Numbered from the stretch's first letter, positions 1 to 8,411 are shown. The stretch: 48,233 nt of DNA from Aquabacterium sp. A7-Y (GCF_026153205.1 NZ_JAPFBW010000045.1:1-48233); one strand, 5' to 3'. The notes: generated from the letters alone by a model not told the origin. A program made the numbers and translations.

Positions 1-27
1 TTGTTCAACGCTCACGGGGGCGTTCAT
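1..27 (-). CDS. cysD: Sulfate adenylyltransferase subunit 2, 5' end only
   Basis: Only the first nine codons (MNAPVSVEQ) fall inside the window. The ATG overlaps the cysH stop as ATGA, the same coupling seen between the two preceding genes of the operon. CysD, with CysN, makes APS from sulfate and ATP, which is the substrate of the upstream cysH product. Assignment rests on operon position after cysH and on the MNAP start common in Burkholderiales CysD; nine residues cannot prove it. Confidence 0.5.
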
Positions 28-776
28 GCGCGGGCTCCAATCATCGATACGGCAGCGGGTTCGTCATGCTTGACGTGCAGCCCGCACTCTTTGGCTTTTT
101 CGTCTTCCCACCACCAGCGGCCGGCGCGGAAATCCTCACCGACGGCGATCGCGCGGGTGCACGGTGCGCAGCCGATGCTGGGGTAGAACTGGTCGTGCAG
201 CGGGTTGTAGGGCACCTCGTAGGTGGCGATGTAGTGCCACACGTCGTTCCAGGTCCAATCTGCGAGCGGGTTCAGCTTGGTGCGGCCCTGGTCGTCGACG
301 TCGCTGAACGGCACCTCGCCGCGGTTGGACGACTGTTCGCGACGCAGCCCGGTGACCCAGGCGCTGCGCTGATCGAGCATGCGCGACAGCGGCTCCAGCT
401 TGCGGATGCCGCAGCACTGCTTGCGCAGGTCGATGCTCTCGTACATCGCCTTCTCGCCGTGGCGGCCGACGAAGTGCACCACGGCGTCGGCGACCGGACG
501 GTAGACCTCGACCTTGAAGCCGTAGCGCTGCTCGATGCGGTCGATCAGCGCGACGGTCTCGGCATGCAGCGCGCCGGTCTCCAGCGTGCCGACGGCGATG
601 GGGATCTGCTCGCGGGCGATCAGGTCGGTCAGCACCATGTCCTCGGCACCGAGGCTGGTGGCCTGCACGATGGCGCCGGCGTGCTGAGTGGCGGCGGCCT
701 GCAGCAGCGCCGTGGTGTGCGCGAGCTTGGCCGCGAAACCTTCCGAGGCGCGGGCGTAGAGGGAAATCGCGTTCAT
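24..776 (-). CDS. cysH: Adenylyl-sulfate (APS) reductase, thioredoxin-dependent
   Basis: A cytoplasmic enzyme of 250 residues that reduces APS to sulfite in assimilatory sulfate reduction. The PAPS-reductase fold is visible in the early SLGAEDMVLTDL segment. A Cys-Cys pair (CCGIRKLEPL) and a later CAPCTRAI motif give the four cysteines that bind a [4Fe-4S] cluster; this cluster separates APS-specific reductases from PAPS-specific ones. The ATG at 776 overlaps the stop of the DUF934 gene as ATGA, so translation is probably coupled. The open frame extends upstream, but that part only shadows the neighbouring gene. It works between CysD/N and CysI of the same operon. Confidence 0.93.
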   Translation of the reverse strand: MNAISLYARASEGFAAKLAHTTALLQAAATQHAGAIVQATSLGAEDMVLTDLIAREQIPIAVGTLETGALHAETVALIDRIEQRYGFKVEVYRPVADAVVHFVGRHGEKAMYESIDLRKQCCGIRKLEPLSRMLDQRSAWVTGLRREQSSNRGEVPFSDVDDQGRTKLNPLADWTWNDVWHYIATYEVPYNPLHDQFYPSIGCAPCTRAIAVGEDFRAGRWWWEDEKAKECGLHVKHDEPAAVSMIGARA

Positions 777-1258
777 GCCGCGGCTCCTCCCTGGCGCACG
801 AACAGCGGCTGGTGCTGCACCACGTCGCCCTGGTAGTAGCCCGGGAAAAAGCCGAGCGCGCGCTGGGCGTACTCGACGTTCTGGCCTTCTCGCAGGACCA
901 CGGCGTCGAAGCCGGTGCGGGCCATCAGCGGCATCATGTCGACGACAACGTCGCCAACGCCGCGTACTTGGCCGGTGTAGCGATAGCGCTTGCGCAGCAG
1001 GCTGGCCTGGCTGTAGGCGCGGCCGTCGGTCCACTTGGGGAAGTGGAGCACGACCAGGTCCAGGCGCGGCAGGTCGTCGGCCAGGGCCTCGATGTCGGCA
1101 TCGTTGGGGAAGGACACGCCGGCCTTGAGCCCCTCGGGCCATGACGCGCGCACCTCCTGCCACTGGGCCCAGCTCAGCAGTGTCTGGGGGGCGGGCGTCA
1201 CGGTGGCGCCTTCCGGGGCGGCGGTCCAGCGGTCTTGTCCGGTGGTGATGAACTGCAT
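773..1258 (-). CDS. DUF934 family protein of the sulfate assimilation operon
   Basis: A 161-residue protein of the DUF934 family, which is found almost only between cysI and cysH in proteobacteria. Visible family features are the FPNDADIEALADDLPRLDL stretch near residue 50 and the C-terminal RALGFFPGYYQGDVVQ segment. Its biochemical role is not established; an accessory part in sulfite reduction is inferred from constant gene context. It starts 11 bases after cysI and overlaps cysH by four bases. There is no signal peptide or membrane segment, so it is presumably cytoplasmic. Confidence 0.88.
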   Translation of the reverse strand: MQFITTGQDRWTAAPEGATVTPAPQTLLSWAQWQEVRASWPEGLKAGVSFPNDADIEALADDLPRLDLVVLHFPKWTDGRAYSQASLLRKRYRYTGQVRGVGDVVVDMMPLMARTGFDAVVLREGQNVEYAQRALGFFPGYYQGDVVQHQPLFVRQGGAAA

Positions 1259-1269
1259 AGGTCTACTCC

Positions 1270-2988
1270 TCAGGCCGCCAGTGCCTTGTTGTGCTGGCCG
1301 GTGGTGCGGCGCACCGCGTTGGTGGCAGTCTTGAACGGCTCCAGCCCGATACGCTTGACCGTGTCGATGAAACGCTCGTTGGCGGCGCGCTGGCTGCGGT
1401 AGGTCTCGACCACCGCCTCGAGCACGTCGGGCACCTCGTCGGCCGAGAAGGACGGGCCGATCACCTTGCCGGCCACCGAGGGGCCGCTCTGCGCGCTGCC
1501 GTCGGATCCGCCCAGCGTGATCTGGTACCACTCGGAGCCGTCCTTGTCGACGCCGAGAATGCCGATGTGGCCGCTGTGGTGATGGCCGCAGGAGTTGATG
1601 CAGCCGCTCATGTGGACGTCGATGTCGCCGATGTCGTAGAGCTCGTCCAGGTCCTGGTAGCGCTCGGCGATGGCCTCCGCAATGGGGATGGAGCGGGCGT
1701 TGGCCAGCGCGCAGAAGTCGCCGCCGGGACAGGCGATCATGTCGGTCAGCAGGCCGATGTTGGGCGTCGCGAAACTGTTCGCCTTGGCCACCTGCCACAG
1801 CGCGTAGAGGTCGGCCTCGCGCACCCAGGGCAGCACCAGGTTCTGGTCGTGGGTGACGCGCAGCTCGCCGACGCTGTAGCGGTCGGCGATGTCGGCCGCG
1901 GCTTCCATCTGGGCGTCGGTGATGTCGCCGGGGGCCTGGCCGACGCGCTTGAGCGACAGCGTGACGGCACGGTAGCCGGGCAGGCGGTGGGCGTGCACAT
2001 TGCGCTCCAGCCAGCGATGGAAGGCGGGCGGGGCATCGGCGACCGGCGTGCCGAGGGCATCCTTGGCGGCCTTGAGGTCGACGCCATCGGGCACGTCGAA
2101 GTACTGCGCGACACGGTCCAGCTCAGCCTGCGGGATCAGGTGGGCGTTGCCGTCCACGTCGTGCTGCAGGATCTCCTGGAACTCGCGCTCGACCGCGTCG
2201 ATGAAACGCTGGCCCTCGGCCTTGACGAGGATCTTGATGCGCGCCTTGTACATGTTGTCGCGCCGGCCGTAGCGGTTGTAGACCCGCACCACGGCCTCGA
2301 TGTAGACCAGGATCTGCTGCCAGGGCAGGAACTCGCGCACCACGGTGCCGGTGATCGGCGTGCGGCCCATGCCGCCGCCGACCAGCACCTTGAAGCCGAC
2401 CTCGCCGTCCGGGTTGCGCAGCAGGTGCAGGCCGACGTCGTGCCAGGCGATGGCGGCGCGGTCCTCGGCGGCGCCGGTCACCGCGATCTTGAACTTGCGC
2501 GGCAGGAAGGCGAACTCCGGATGCAGCGAGGACCACTGGCGCATCACCTCGCAATAGGGGCGCGGGTCGATCACTTCGTCCGGCGCGATGCCGGCGAAGG
2601 CGTCGCTGGTGATGTTGCGGATGCAATTGCCCGAGGTCTGGATGCCGTGCATGTGGACCTCGGCCAGCTCGTCCATCACGTCCGCGGCCCGGGCCAGCGG
2701 AATCCAGTTGAACTGCATGTTCTGACGCGTCGTGAAGTGACCGTAGCCGCGGTCGTAGGTGCGCGCGATGTGGGCCAGCCTGCGCAGCTGTTTCGAGCTC
2801 AGCTCGCCATACGGCACGGCGATGCGCGCCATCGGCGCGTGGCGCTGGATGTACCAGCCGTTCTGCAGGCGCAGCGCACGGAAGTCGTCCTCGCTGAGGG
2901 TGCCCGCGAGGTTGCGCTCCAGCTGGTCACGGAACTGCGCGGCGCGTTGCTTGACGAAACGTTCGTCGAACTCGGTGTATTGATACAT
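1270..2988 (-). CDS. cysI: Assimilatory sulfite reductase hemoprotein (nitrite/sulfite reductase family)
   Basis: A 572-residue siroheme and [4Fe-4S] enzyme reducing sulfite to sulfide. The N-terminal ferredoxin-like half begins MYQYTEFDERFVKQRA, and the family's GHFTTRQNMQFNW segment lies near residue 90. The cluster-binding cysteines appear as CPGGDFC and MSGCINSCGHHH in the C-terminal half. No flavoprotein subunit gene is next to it, so the electron donor is probably ferredoxin or encoded elsewhere, as is usual in Burkholderiales. The start at 2988 is chosen because the 282 upstream codons of open frame only mirror the permease gene. It lies eight bases after the permease gene. Confidence 0.94.
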   Translation of the reverse strand: MYQYTEFDERFVKQRAAQFRDQLERNLAGTLSEDDFRALRLQNGWYIQRHAPMARIAVPYGELSSKQLRRLAHIARTYDRGYGHFTTRQNMQFNWIPLARAADVMDELAEVHMHGIQTSGNCIRNITSDAFAGIAPDEVIDPRPYCEVMRQWSSLHPEFAFLPRKFKIAVTGAAEDRAAIAWHDVGLHLLRNPDGEVGFKVLVGGGMGRTPITGTVVREFLPWQQILVYIEAVVRVYNRYGRRDNMYKARIKILVKAEGQRFIDAVEREFQEILQHDVDGNAHLIPQAELDRVAQYFDVPDGVDLKAAKDALGTPVADAPPAFHRWLERNVHAHRLPGYRAVTLSLKRVGQAPGDITDAQMEAAADIADRYSVGELRVTHDQNLVLPWVREADLYALWQVAKANSFATPNIGLLTDMIACPGGDFCALANARSIPIAEAIAERYQDLDELYDIGDIDVHMSGCINSCGHHHSGHIGILGVDKDGSEWYQITLGGSDGSAQSGPSVAGKVIGPSFSADEVPDVLEAVVETYRSQRAANERFIDTVKRIGLEPFKTATNAVRRTTGQHNKALAA

Positions 2989-2996
2989 CGTGGATC

Positions 2997-3764
2997 TCAG
3001 TGAATGACTTTCAGGCCGGCGGCCACCAGCGATCCGCACAGCAGGGTGCGGACGATACCTTCCGGCATTTTCCGGGTGAGCTGCGCCCCCAACCAGATGC
3101 CCGGGATCGAGCCGAGCAGCAGCGCCGCCAGCAGTTCCCAGTTCACGTGGCCCAGCGTCGCGTGGCCAATGCCGGCCACCAGGGTCAGCGGCACCGCGTG
3201 CGCGATGTCGGTGCCGACCAGGCGTTTGGCATCGAGCTGGGGGTACAGGAACAGGATCAGGGTGGCGCCGATCGCGCCGGCGCCGATGGAGCTCAGCGAG
3301 ACCAGCACGCCGAGGATCAGGCCGGCCAGCACGGTCAAGGCCGGCTTGCGGTGCTCGGGCATCCAGCGCTGCAGGCGCAGGGCGACCGTGTGCCAGGTCT
3401 TCTTGAAGGCGACCGTGACGGCGGTCAGCAGCAGCGCGATGCCGAGCGAGAAGGTGAGCGCGCTGGCCCAGCCCTTGGTCACGCCGGTGAAGTGCATCAG
3501 CGCGATGGTCGCGGTCGCTGCCGGGATGCTGCCGGCCAGCATCAGGCCGGTGATGCGGTAGTCGACATGGCCGTGGCGGTGGTGGGCGATCGAGCCCGAG
3601 GTTTTGGTGATGGCCGCAAACCAGAGGTCGGTGCCGATCGCCACCGCGGGGTTCAGCTTGAACACCGACAGCAGCAGGGGCGTCATGAGCGAGCCGCCGC
3701 CGACGCCCGTCATCCCGACGATGGCGCCGACCGCAAAGCCGCTCAGAACCGCGATTGCATCCAT
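2997..3764 (-). CDS. TauE/SafE (DUF81) family sulfur-compound permease
   Basis: A 255-residue integral membrane protein with about eight hydrophobic segments and the glycine-rich N-terminal TauE/SafE signature (FAVGAIVGMTGVGGGSL, residues about 10-26). Family members move sulfite, sulfoacetate or other organosulfur anions. As first gene of the cys operon it may import sulfate or export excess sulfite; the direction cannot be read from sequence. An AAAGGA ribosome binding site lies a few bases before the ATG. Confidence 0.88.
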   Translation of the reverse strand: MDAIAVLSGFAVGAIVGMTGVGGGSLMTPLLLSVFKLNPAVAIGTDLWFAAITKTSGSIAHHRHGHVDYRITGLMLAGSIPAATATIALMHFTGVTKGWASALTFSLGIALLLTAVTVAFKKTWHTVALRLQRWMPEHRKPALTVLAGLILGVLVSLSSIGAGAIGATLILFLYPQLDAKRLVGTDIAHAVPLTLVAGIGHATLGHVNWELLAALLLGSIPGIWLGAQLTRKMPEGIVRTLLCGSLVAAGLKVIH

Positions 3765-3830
3765 GGAATCCTTTCTTGTTCGGACCGCGGTGCAGACGCA
3801 CCACGGCGAGTCCCGGACTGTAGAAGCGCT

Positions 3831-3890
3831 CCATATAAAAGAGAACTAACGAATTGTTGGTTGTTTATCGAATATCGTTATTTGGAAAGC
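3831..3890 (-). promoter_or_regulatory. AT-rich promoter and probable CysB-type operator of the cys operon
   Basis: Within GC-rich surroundings this stretch is strikingly AT-rich. On the minus strand it reads ATAACGATATTCGATAAAC followed further down by TTTTATAT, a plausible -10 without a good -35, which is typical of an activator-dependent promoter. CysB-family LysR activators bind AT-rich, weakly palindromic sites upstream of sulfur genes. The exact protein is inferred from the operon content. Confidence 0.45.
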
Positions 3891-3925
3891 TTTCGGCACA
3901 CAGGCCCTCGATAAAATCGCCGCCC

Positions 3926-4918
3926 ATGCAAGCTCCAGCTTCCCTTGCCGGCGCCCTGCGTGGCGCCGCCTTCTCCCGCCTGGCGCGGCGCGTCCTGGTG
4001 GTCCTGGCCGCGACCGCGCTGGCGGCATGCCAGACCCCGCCCCCGGCGCCACCCGACGAGCCGCCGCCCATCACGCCGCCGCTCGCCCCGATCGAGCCCG
4101 TACCGCCCCCGGCCCCGGCCGCCGTGCACAAGCCGAGTCCCAAGCCGCCGCGCATCGGCCTGGCGCTCGGCGGTGGCGCGGCGCGCGGCTTCGCCCACAT
4201 CGGCGTGCTGCAGGTGCTGGAAGAAAACGGCATCAAGCCCGATCTCGTGGCCGGCACTTCGGCCGGCAGCCTGGTGGCGGCGCTCTATGCGGCCGGCAAG
4301 ACGCCGTCGCAACTGGTGGCACTGGCCGACTCGATGGACGAACTGACGATCACCGACTGGTCCTTCCCGCTGCGAGGCGTGATCCGGGGCGAGGCGCTGG
4401 CGAAATACGTCAACCAGCAGACCGGCAACAAGCTGATCGAGCAGATGAAACTGCCGCTGGGCATCGTCGCAACCGACCTCGGCAACGGCCAGGCGGTGTT
4501 GTTCCAGCGCGGTGATGCGGGCGTCGCGGTGCGCGCTTCCAGTGCCGTGCCGGCGGTGTTCCAGCCCGTGCGCATCTCCGGGCGCGAATATGTCGACGGC
4601 GGTCTGGTGTCACCGGTGCCCGTCCGTTTCGCACGGCAGATGGGGGCCGACGTGGTGATTGCGGTCGACATCTCCTCGCCGCCCGAAGGCAACCCGCTGG
4701 GCGACGCGATGCGCATGCTGCTGCAGACCTTCGCGATCATGGGCCGCAGCATCAACCAGTTCGAGCTGCGCAATGCCGACGTGGTCCTGACGCCGCGGCT
4801 CAGCGGCGTGTCGGGCGCGGACTTCACGGCCCGCGGCAAGGCCATCCAGGCCGGGCGCGATGCGGCAGAAGCGGCCCTGGCCACCATCAAGGCCAAGGTC
4901 GCGCCGCGGGCCCGATAA
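3926..4918 (+). CDS. Patatin-like phospholipase lipoprotein (RssA family)
   Basis: A 330-residue protein. The N-terminus has arginines, a hydrophobic core and a lipobox ending at Cys35 (ALAAC), so it should be lipid-anchored, followed by a proline-rich linker to about residue 75. The patatin domain shows the oxyanion hole GGGAARG (82-88), nucleophile motif GTSAG with Ser112, and the catalytic DGG at 224-226. Family members hydrolyse acyl ester bonds. The start at 3926 is preferred over an upstream in-frame start because it gives a proper signal. A TAAAAT hexamer (3912-3917) sits only eight bases before this ATG and no Shine-Dalgarno is visible, so the transcript may be almost leaderless. Confidence 0.88.
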   Translation: MQAPASLAGALRGAAFSRLARRVLVVLAATALAACQTPPPAPPDEPPPITPPLAPIEPVPPPAPAAVHKPSPKPPRIGLALGGGAARGFAHIGVLQVLEENGIKPDLVAGTSAGSLVAALYAAGKTPSQLVALADSMDELTITDWSFPLRGVIRGEALAKYVNQQTGNKLIEQMKLPLGIVATDLGNGQAVLFQRGDAGVAVRASSAVPAVFQPVRISGREYVDGGLVSPVPVRFARQMGADVVIAVDISSPPEGNPLGDAMRMLLQTFAIMGRSINQFELRNADVVLTPRLSGVSGADFTARGKAIQAGRDAAEAALATIKAKVAPRAR

Positions 4919-4929
4919 GGAGCGCCGCC

Positions 4930-4963
4930 GGAAAGAAAAAGCCCGACGGCAAGCCGTCGGGCT
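4930..4963 (-). terminator. Intrinsic terminator facing the phasin gene
   Basis: A perfect 11-bp stem (AGCCCGACGGC paired with GCCGTCGGGCT, loop AA, 4940-4963) is followed on the minus strand by TTTTTCTTTC. It is a strong intrinsic terminator for leftward transcription from the phasin gene and may also stop the rightward patatin transcript. Confidence 0.85.
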
Positions 4964-5103
4964 GAAGGTACCTTGAAAGGAGGGTTTCGAGAGGTACCGA
5001 GGAGACAACCTTTCAGGGAGACCGTGAAGACTCACGGTATCTCCACAGATCGGGGGAGAACGGAGAAGTTCAACCCCGACACAAAACATTACTCCGTCGG
5101 CGC
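4964..5103. other. Phasin 3' untranslated segment with a second hairpin
   Basis: These 140 bases hold no credible gene. They contain two GGTACC sites, and a hairpin with stem ACCGTGA (5021-5027) and TCACGGT (5032-5038), extended by GGAG/CTCC with a small bulge. The segment would form a structured 3' untranslated region of the phasin mRNA before the terminator. Confidence 0.4.
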
Positions 5104-5655
5104 TCAAACCACCGGGCGCTTCGGCTTGGCGGCTTGGGTGGCCTTGACCGCGGTGTTGGCCATCGCCTGCAGGTTCGCTTCCGTGACGTCGGCAGCCTGC
5201 TTGGCGGCCTTGTGAACACTTTCGAAGGCGTTGTTGGCGGCGGCCACGGCCGACTTCACCAGGGCCACGGCGTTTTCGGTGCCGGCCGGCGCGTTTTTCA
5301 CGGCGCTGTCGACCACGGCGAGGAACTTGCGCTGCGCTTCGGCCAACTGGGCTTCGGCGACGCGGGTCACTTCGGCATTGGTCGAGGCGGCGATGTCATA
5401 GACGTGGCGGCTGTAGGCGGCGGCCTTCTCGGCGCTCGGTTGCAGCAGGCTGGTCTGCAGGGCGAGCAGTTCCTGGGCGTCCTTGGCGGACAGCACGGCC
5501 TGGGCATGGTCGGCCACTTCGCCCAACGAAGCCTTCGCCACCTGGATGTTCAGCTCGACCAGCTTCTCCACGCCTTCGAAGGCCTTCTGGGTCAGGCCGA
5601 AGAGCGTTTCGACATTGGTCTTTTGGGCGGCGATCAGTTGTTCTGCGGTGAGCAT
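5104..5655 (-). CDS. phaP: Phasin (polyhydroxyalkanoate granule protein)
   Basis: A 183-residue, almost wholly alpha-helical protein, rich in Ala, Gln, Glu and Lys, with the phasin family start ([20 protein letters not shown]) and the central [13 protein letters not shown] segment. Phasins coat polyhydroxyalkanoate granules and limit their size. The tail [13 protein letters not shown] is basic and Ala/Pro/Lys-rich as in many betaproteobacterial PhaP proteins. It is a single-gene unit with its own terminator and a two-operator promoter, and its presence implies the host makes PHA. Confidence 0.93.
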   Translation of the reverse strand: MLTAEQLIAAQKTNVETLFGLTQKAFEGVEKLVELNIQVAKASLGEVADHAQAVLSAKDAQELLALQTSLLQPSAEKAAAYSRHVYDIAASTNAEVTRVAEAQLAEAQRKFLAVVDSAVKNAPAGTENAVALVKSAVAAANNAFESVHKAAKQAADVTEANLQAMANTAVKATQAAKPKRPVV

Positions 5656-5717
5656 GTTCGGAAACCTCCTGAGGTGACGACGGGTGAGGATCGGACTGGT
5701 TGAACTTGGAGCTGCTT

Positions 5718-5792
5718 ATGTTGCAACGCAGCATGAGCTCAGTATAAGGATTCGAGGAAGCCTTGCAAGTCCTCATTGTTGCAATGCAGCAA
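5718..5792 (-). promoter_or_regulatory. phaP promoter flanked by two PhaR-like operators
   Basis: Two near-identical sites, TGTTGCAACGCAGCA (5719-5733) and TGTTGCAATGCAGCA (5777-5791), lie 58 bases apart. The second is the core of a full palindrome of the form TTG-N-TGCA-N-TGCA-N-CAA (5776-5792). Between them, on the minus strand, are TATACT (-10, 5741-5746) and TTGCAA (-35, 5763-5768) with a 16-base spacer. One operator thus covers the start site and the other lies just upstream of -35, a layout suited to repression by PhaR, the known PHA-sensing repressor of phasin genes. Confidence 0.7.
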
Positions 5793-5952
5793 TTTAGGGC
5801 CCGTGCTCTAGGACCGCCCCGCCGAGCGGACATTCGGGCCCGGGCCTTGCTCGAAGCCGGACACCGTGGCGCGCCCGCCGGGTCCGGCTCCGCGGGCACA
5901 ATGGGCCGGTTCCGACCCGTGCCCTCGGCCCAGCGCCGCCGGCCTTCGATTC

Positions 5953-6912
5953 GTGCAAGCGTTCTACTCCGACCACTTCGTCCTGCCCCTGCCCGAGGGG
6001 CATCGTTTCCCCGCCGCGAAGTACCGGCTGTTACGGGAGGCGGTCGAGCGTTCGCTGCCGCGGGTGCGCTTGTGCGAAGCGCCAGCTGCAACCGATGGTG
6101 AGCTGGCGCTCGCGCACGAGCCGGCCTATGTCTCGGCCGTCAGCGAGGGCTGGCTGAACCCGGCACAGCAGCGCGAGATCGGCTTCCCGTGGTCGCCGCA
6201 GGTCGCCGAGCGCTCGCGCCGCTCGGTCGGAGCCACGGTGGCTGCCGCGCGGGCCGCACAGCGCGAAGGTATCGCCGCCAATCTGGCGGGCGGCACCCAC
6301 CACGCGGACGCGGACAAGGGCAGCGGCTACTGCGTGTTCAACGACGTGGCGGTGGCGGCACGGCTGATGCAGGCGGAATCGCACCGCCTGCACCGGCGGC
6401 TGCTGCGGGTCGCGGTCATCGACCTGGATGTGCACCAGGGCAACGGCACCGCGGCGATCTTCCGCGACGACCCGACGGTGTTCACGCTGTCGCTGCACGG
6501 GGCGCGCAACTTCCCCTTCCGCAAGGAGGCCGGCGACCTGGACGTCGAACTGCCTGACGGCTGTGCTGACGAGGCCTATCTCGCTGCGCTGGAGCTTGCC
6601 CTCGAGACGCTCTGGCAGCGCCATGCGGAAGCGCCGCCGGGCCTGATCTTCTATCTGGCCGGCGCCGATCCTTACGAAGGCGACCGGCTCGGCCGGCTCA
6701 AGCTGACCGCGGCCGGGCTGGCCGAGCGCGACACGCGCGTGTTCGAGGCCGCGCGCCAGCGCGGCATCCCGGTGGCGCTGACGATGGCGGGCGGCTACGG
6801 CCGTGTCATCGAGGAGACCGTCGCCATCCAGTTGCGGACGCTGGCCCTGGCGTCCGAGCATCACCAACGCCTGCAATTCCCGTCTTCGCCCCATGTCCCG
6901 ACCCCAGCCTGA
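5953..6912 (+). CDS. Histone deacetylase-like amidohydrolase (class IV/AcuC-type)
   Basis: A 319-residue zinc hydrolase of the arginase/deacetylase superfamily. The catalytic His-His pair is in GGTHHADADKGSGYCVFND, zinc ligands in DLDVHQGNGT and GADPYEGDRLGRLKLT, and the late GGYGR motif completes the active site. The protein begins directly with the family's first strand (FYSDHFVLPLPEGHRFP), as in short class IV enzymes. The GTG at 5953 is chosen because the family begins here; an upstream in-frame GTG at 5866 would add 29 unrelated residues. The substrate could be acetyl-lysine, acetylpolyamine or another amide. The next gene overlaps its 3' end by 20 bases. Confidence 0.85.
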   Translation: MQAFYSDHFVLPLPEGHRFPAAKYRLLREAVERSLPRVRLCEAPAATDGELALAHEPAYVSAVSEGWLNPAQQREIGFPWSPQVAERSRRSVGATVAAARAAQREGIAANLAGGTHHADADKGSGYCVFNDVAVAARLMQAESHRLHRRLLRVAVIDLDVHQGNGTAAIFRDDPTVFTLSLHGARNFPFRKEAGDLDVELPDGCADEAYLAALELALETLWQRHAEAPPGLIFYLAGADPYEGDRLGRLKLTAAGLAERDTRVFEAARQRGIPVALTMAGGYGRVIEETVAIQLRTLALASEHHQRLQFPSSPHVPTPA

Positions 6913-7324
6913 AGCCCGCAGCGCCTACCGCCACTTCCTGCCCATCACGACGCGCTGGATGGACAACGACGTCTACGGCCACGTCAACAACGTCGTCTAC
7001 TACAGCTACTTCGACACGGTGGTGAACCACTACCTGATCGCCGAAGGCGCGCTGGACCTGCACGCCGGCGAGGTCATTGGGCTGGTGGTCGAGACGCAGT
7101 GCAACTACTTCTCGTCGCTGAGCTTCCCCCAGCGCGTCGATGCCGGGCTGCGGGTGGCGCATGTCGGCTCGTCCAGCGTGCGCTACGAGGTCGGGCTGTT
7201 TGCCGAAGGCGAGGCGCAGTGCGCGGCGCGCGGCCACTTCGTGCATGTCTACGTGGATCGCGCGACGCGACGCCCGGCCGTGCTGCCGCCAGCCCTGCAG
7301 GCGGCGCTCGACAAGCTCAGGTAG
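6893..7324 (+). CDS. Acyl-CoA thioesterase, 4HBT hotdog family (YbgC-like)
   Basis: A 143-residue hotdog-fold protein. The motif [20 protein letters not shown] (residues about 21-40) contains the catalytic aspartate and the helix-capping HVNN typical of 4-hydroxybenzoyl-CoA thioesterase relatives. Such enzymes hydrolyse short or aromatic acyl-CoA thioesters; the substrate is unknown. The start lies inside the end of the deacetylase gene (20-base overlap), so the two are probably co-translated. The next gene follows after 21 bases. Confidence 0.87.
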   Translation: MSRPQPEARSAYRHFLPITTRWMDNDVYGHVNNVVYYSYFDTVVNHYLIAEGALDLHAGEVIGLVVETQCNYFSSLSFPQRVDAGLRVAHVGSSSVRYEVGLFAEGEAQCAARGHFVHVYVDRATRRPAVLPPALQAALDKLR

Positions 7325-7345
7325 AGCCGCCCGACAGGAGATCGC

Positions 7346-7696
7346 ATGTCGCCCCTGGAACGCATCGCAGAGGAACGTATCGCTCGTGCCGTCGAAGCCG
7401 GTGAGTTGTCGGGCTTGCCCGGCGAAGGCCGGCCGCTGGAACTGGACGAGAACCCGCTGGTGCCCGCAGAGCAGCGCGCCGTGATGCGGGTGCTGAAGAA
7501 CGCGGGTTACGTGCCGGAAGAGCTGGCACAACTGCACGAACTGCGCACGCTCCAAGCAGCGCTGGACGGCTTGCCGGCCGATGAGGCCGAGAAGGCGCAA
7601 CACCGGCTGCTGCGCCTGCGCATGGCACTGGAGAAGGCGGGGCTGGCCTCCTCGAGCCGCGCCGACTGGTTCCGGCAGGTGGAACCGCGTCGTTGA
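7346..7696 (+). CDS. DUF1992 (DnaJ homologue subfamily C member 28-like) protein
   Basis: A 116-residue protein starting [20 protein letters not shown] followed by [13 protein letters not shown], the hallmark of the DUF1992 domain found in eukaryotic DNAJC28 and bacterial YhdN-type proteins. It has no J domain, no signal and no membrane segment. Function is unknown. The start is supported by GACAGGAG a few bases upstream. It appears to be in one transcription unit with the thioesterase. Confidence 0.85.
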   Translation: MSPLERIAEERIARAVEAGELSGLPGEGRPLELDENPLVPAEQRAVMRVLKNAGYVPEELAQLHELRTLQAALDGLPADEAEKAQHRLLRLRMALEKAGLASSSRADWFRQVEPRR

Positions 7697-7726
7697 GCGG
7701 GAGGCCGATGCCGCGTCGTCGATTTC

Positions 7727-7732
7727 TATAAT
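7727..7732 (+). promoter_or_regulatory. Consensus -10 (TATAAT) seven bases before the LUD gene start
   Basis: A perfect TATAAT ends seven bases before the ATG at 7740. With normal spacing transcription would start at or within a base or two of the ATG, giving a leaderless mRNA. No Shine-Dalgarno is visible, in agreement. The -35 region is poor. Confidence 0.55.
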
Positions 7733-7739
7733 CCACGCG

Positions 7740-8411
7740 ATGGACACCCCCCTGGCGCGCGAGCGCATCCTGGCCCGCATACGCAGCCGCCAAGCGCGCG
7801 GCCCTGGAGCGCGTCCCGCCGAGGAGCGCGAAGCGCGCGACTGGCTGCGAGCCCACCCGCGCGGACCCTTGCCCGCGCTGCCGGCCGACCTGCTCGGCAC
7901 CTTCCGGCAGATGGCGGTGCGTTTGCAGACCACGCTGGACGAGGTCGCCTTGTGGCGTGATGCCCCGGCCGCGGTGGCCCGTTTCCTCGCCGCGGCCGGA
8001 CTGCCGGCCCGTGCGGTGGCTTACGACACCCTGCGCCACCTCGATTGGCAGGGCGCCGGGCTGGACGTCGAATTCCGGCCTCCGCGGGACGAGGACCCGA
8101 ACAGCGTCACTGGCTGCTTCTGTGCGGTCGCCGAGACCGGCTCGCTGGTGTTCGCCTCGAGTCCCGGCACCTGGACTTCGGCCCATCTGCTGCCCGAGAC
8201 CCATGTGGTGCTGCTGCCCGTCTCGCGCATCGTCGCCTGTCAGGAAGATGCCTTCGACCTGATGCGGCGCGAACTGGGCGAGATCCCGCGCGGTTTCAAC
8301 ACCGTCTCCGGTCCCTCGCGCACCGGCGACATCGAGCAGACCATCGTGCTCGGTGCGCACGGGCCCTACCGCGTGCACGTGGTGCTGGTGCACCAGCCGG
8401 CCTCGGCATGA
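7740..8411 (+). CDS. LUD domain protein (LutC/YkgG family)
   Basis: A 223-residue LUD-domain protein. The C-terminal half shows the family pattern: the CAVAETGSLVF strand, the PETHVVLLPVSRIV segment and GPSRTGDIEQTIVLGAHGP near the end. In full LutABC systems the protein helps oxidise L-lactate; here lutA and lutB are absent and the next gene is a 2-hydroxyacid dehydrogenase, so a role in hydroxyacid metabolism is only suggested. The ATG at 7740 follows the end of the DUF1992 gene by 43 bases and has its own -10 element. Confidence 0.83.
   Translation: MDTPLARERILARIRSRQARGPGARPAEEREARDWLRAHPRGPLPALPADLLGTFRQMAVRLQTTLDEVALWRDAPAAVARFLAAAGLPARAVAYDTLRHLDWQGAGLDVEFRPPRDEDPNSVTGCFCAVAETGSLVFASSPGTWTSAHLLPETHVVLLPVSRIVACQEDAFDLMRRELGEIPRGFNTVSGPSRTGDIEQTIVLGAHGPYRVHVVLVHQPASA

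Noticed and set aside
1291-3003. A 570-codon plus frame opposite cysI
   Set aside because: Antisense to cysI, whose cofactor motifs are complete on the minus strand.
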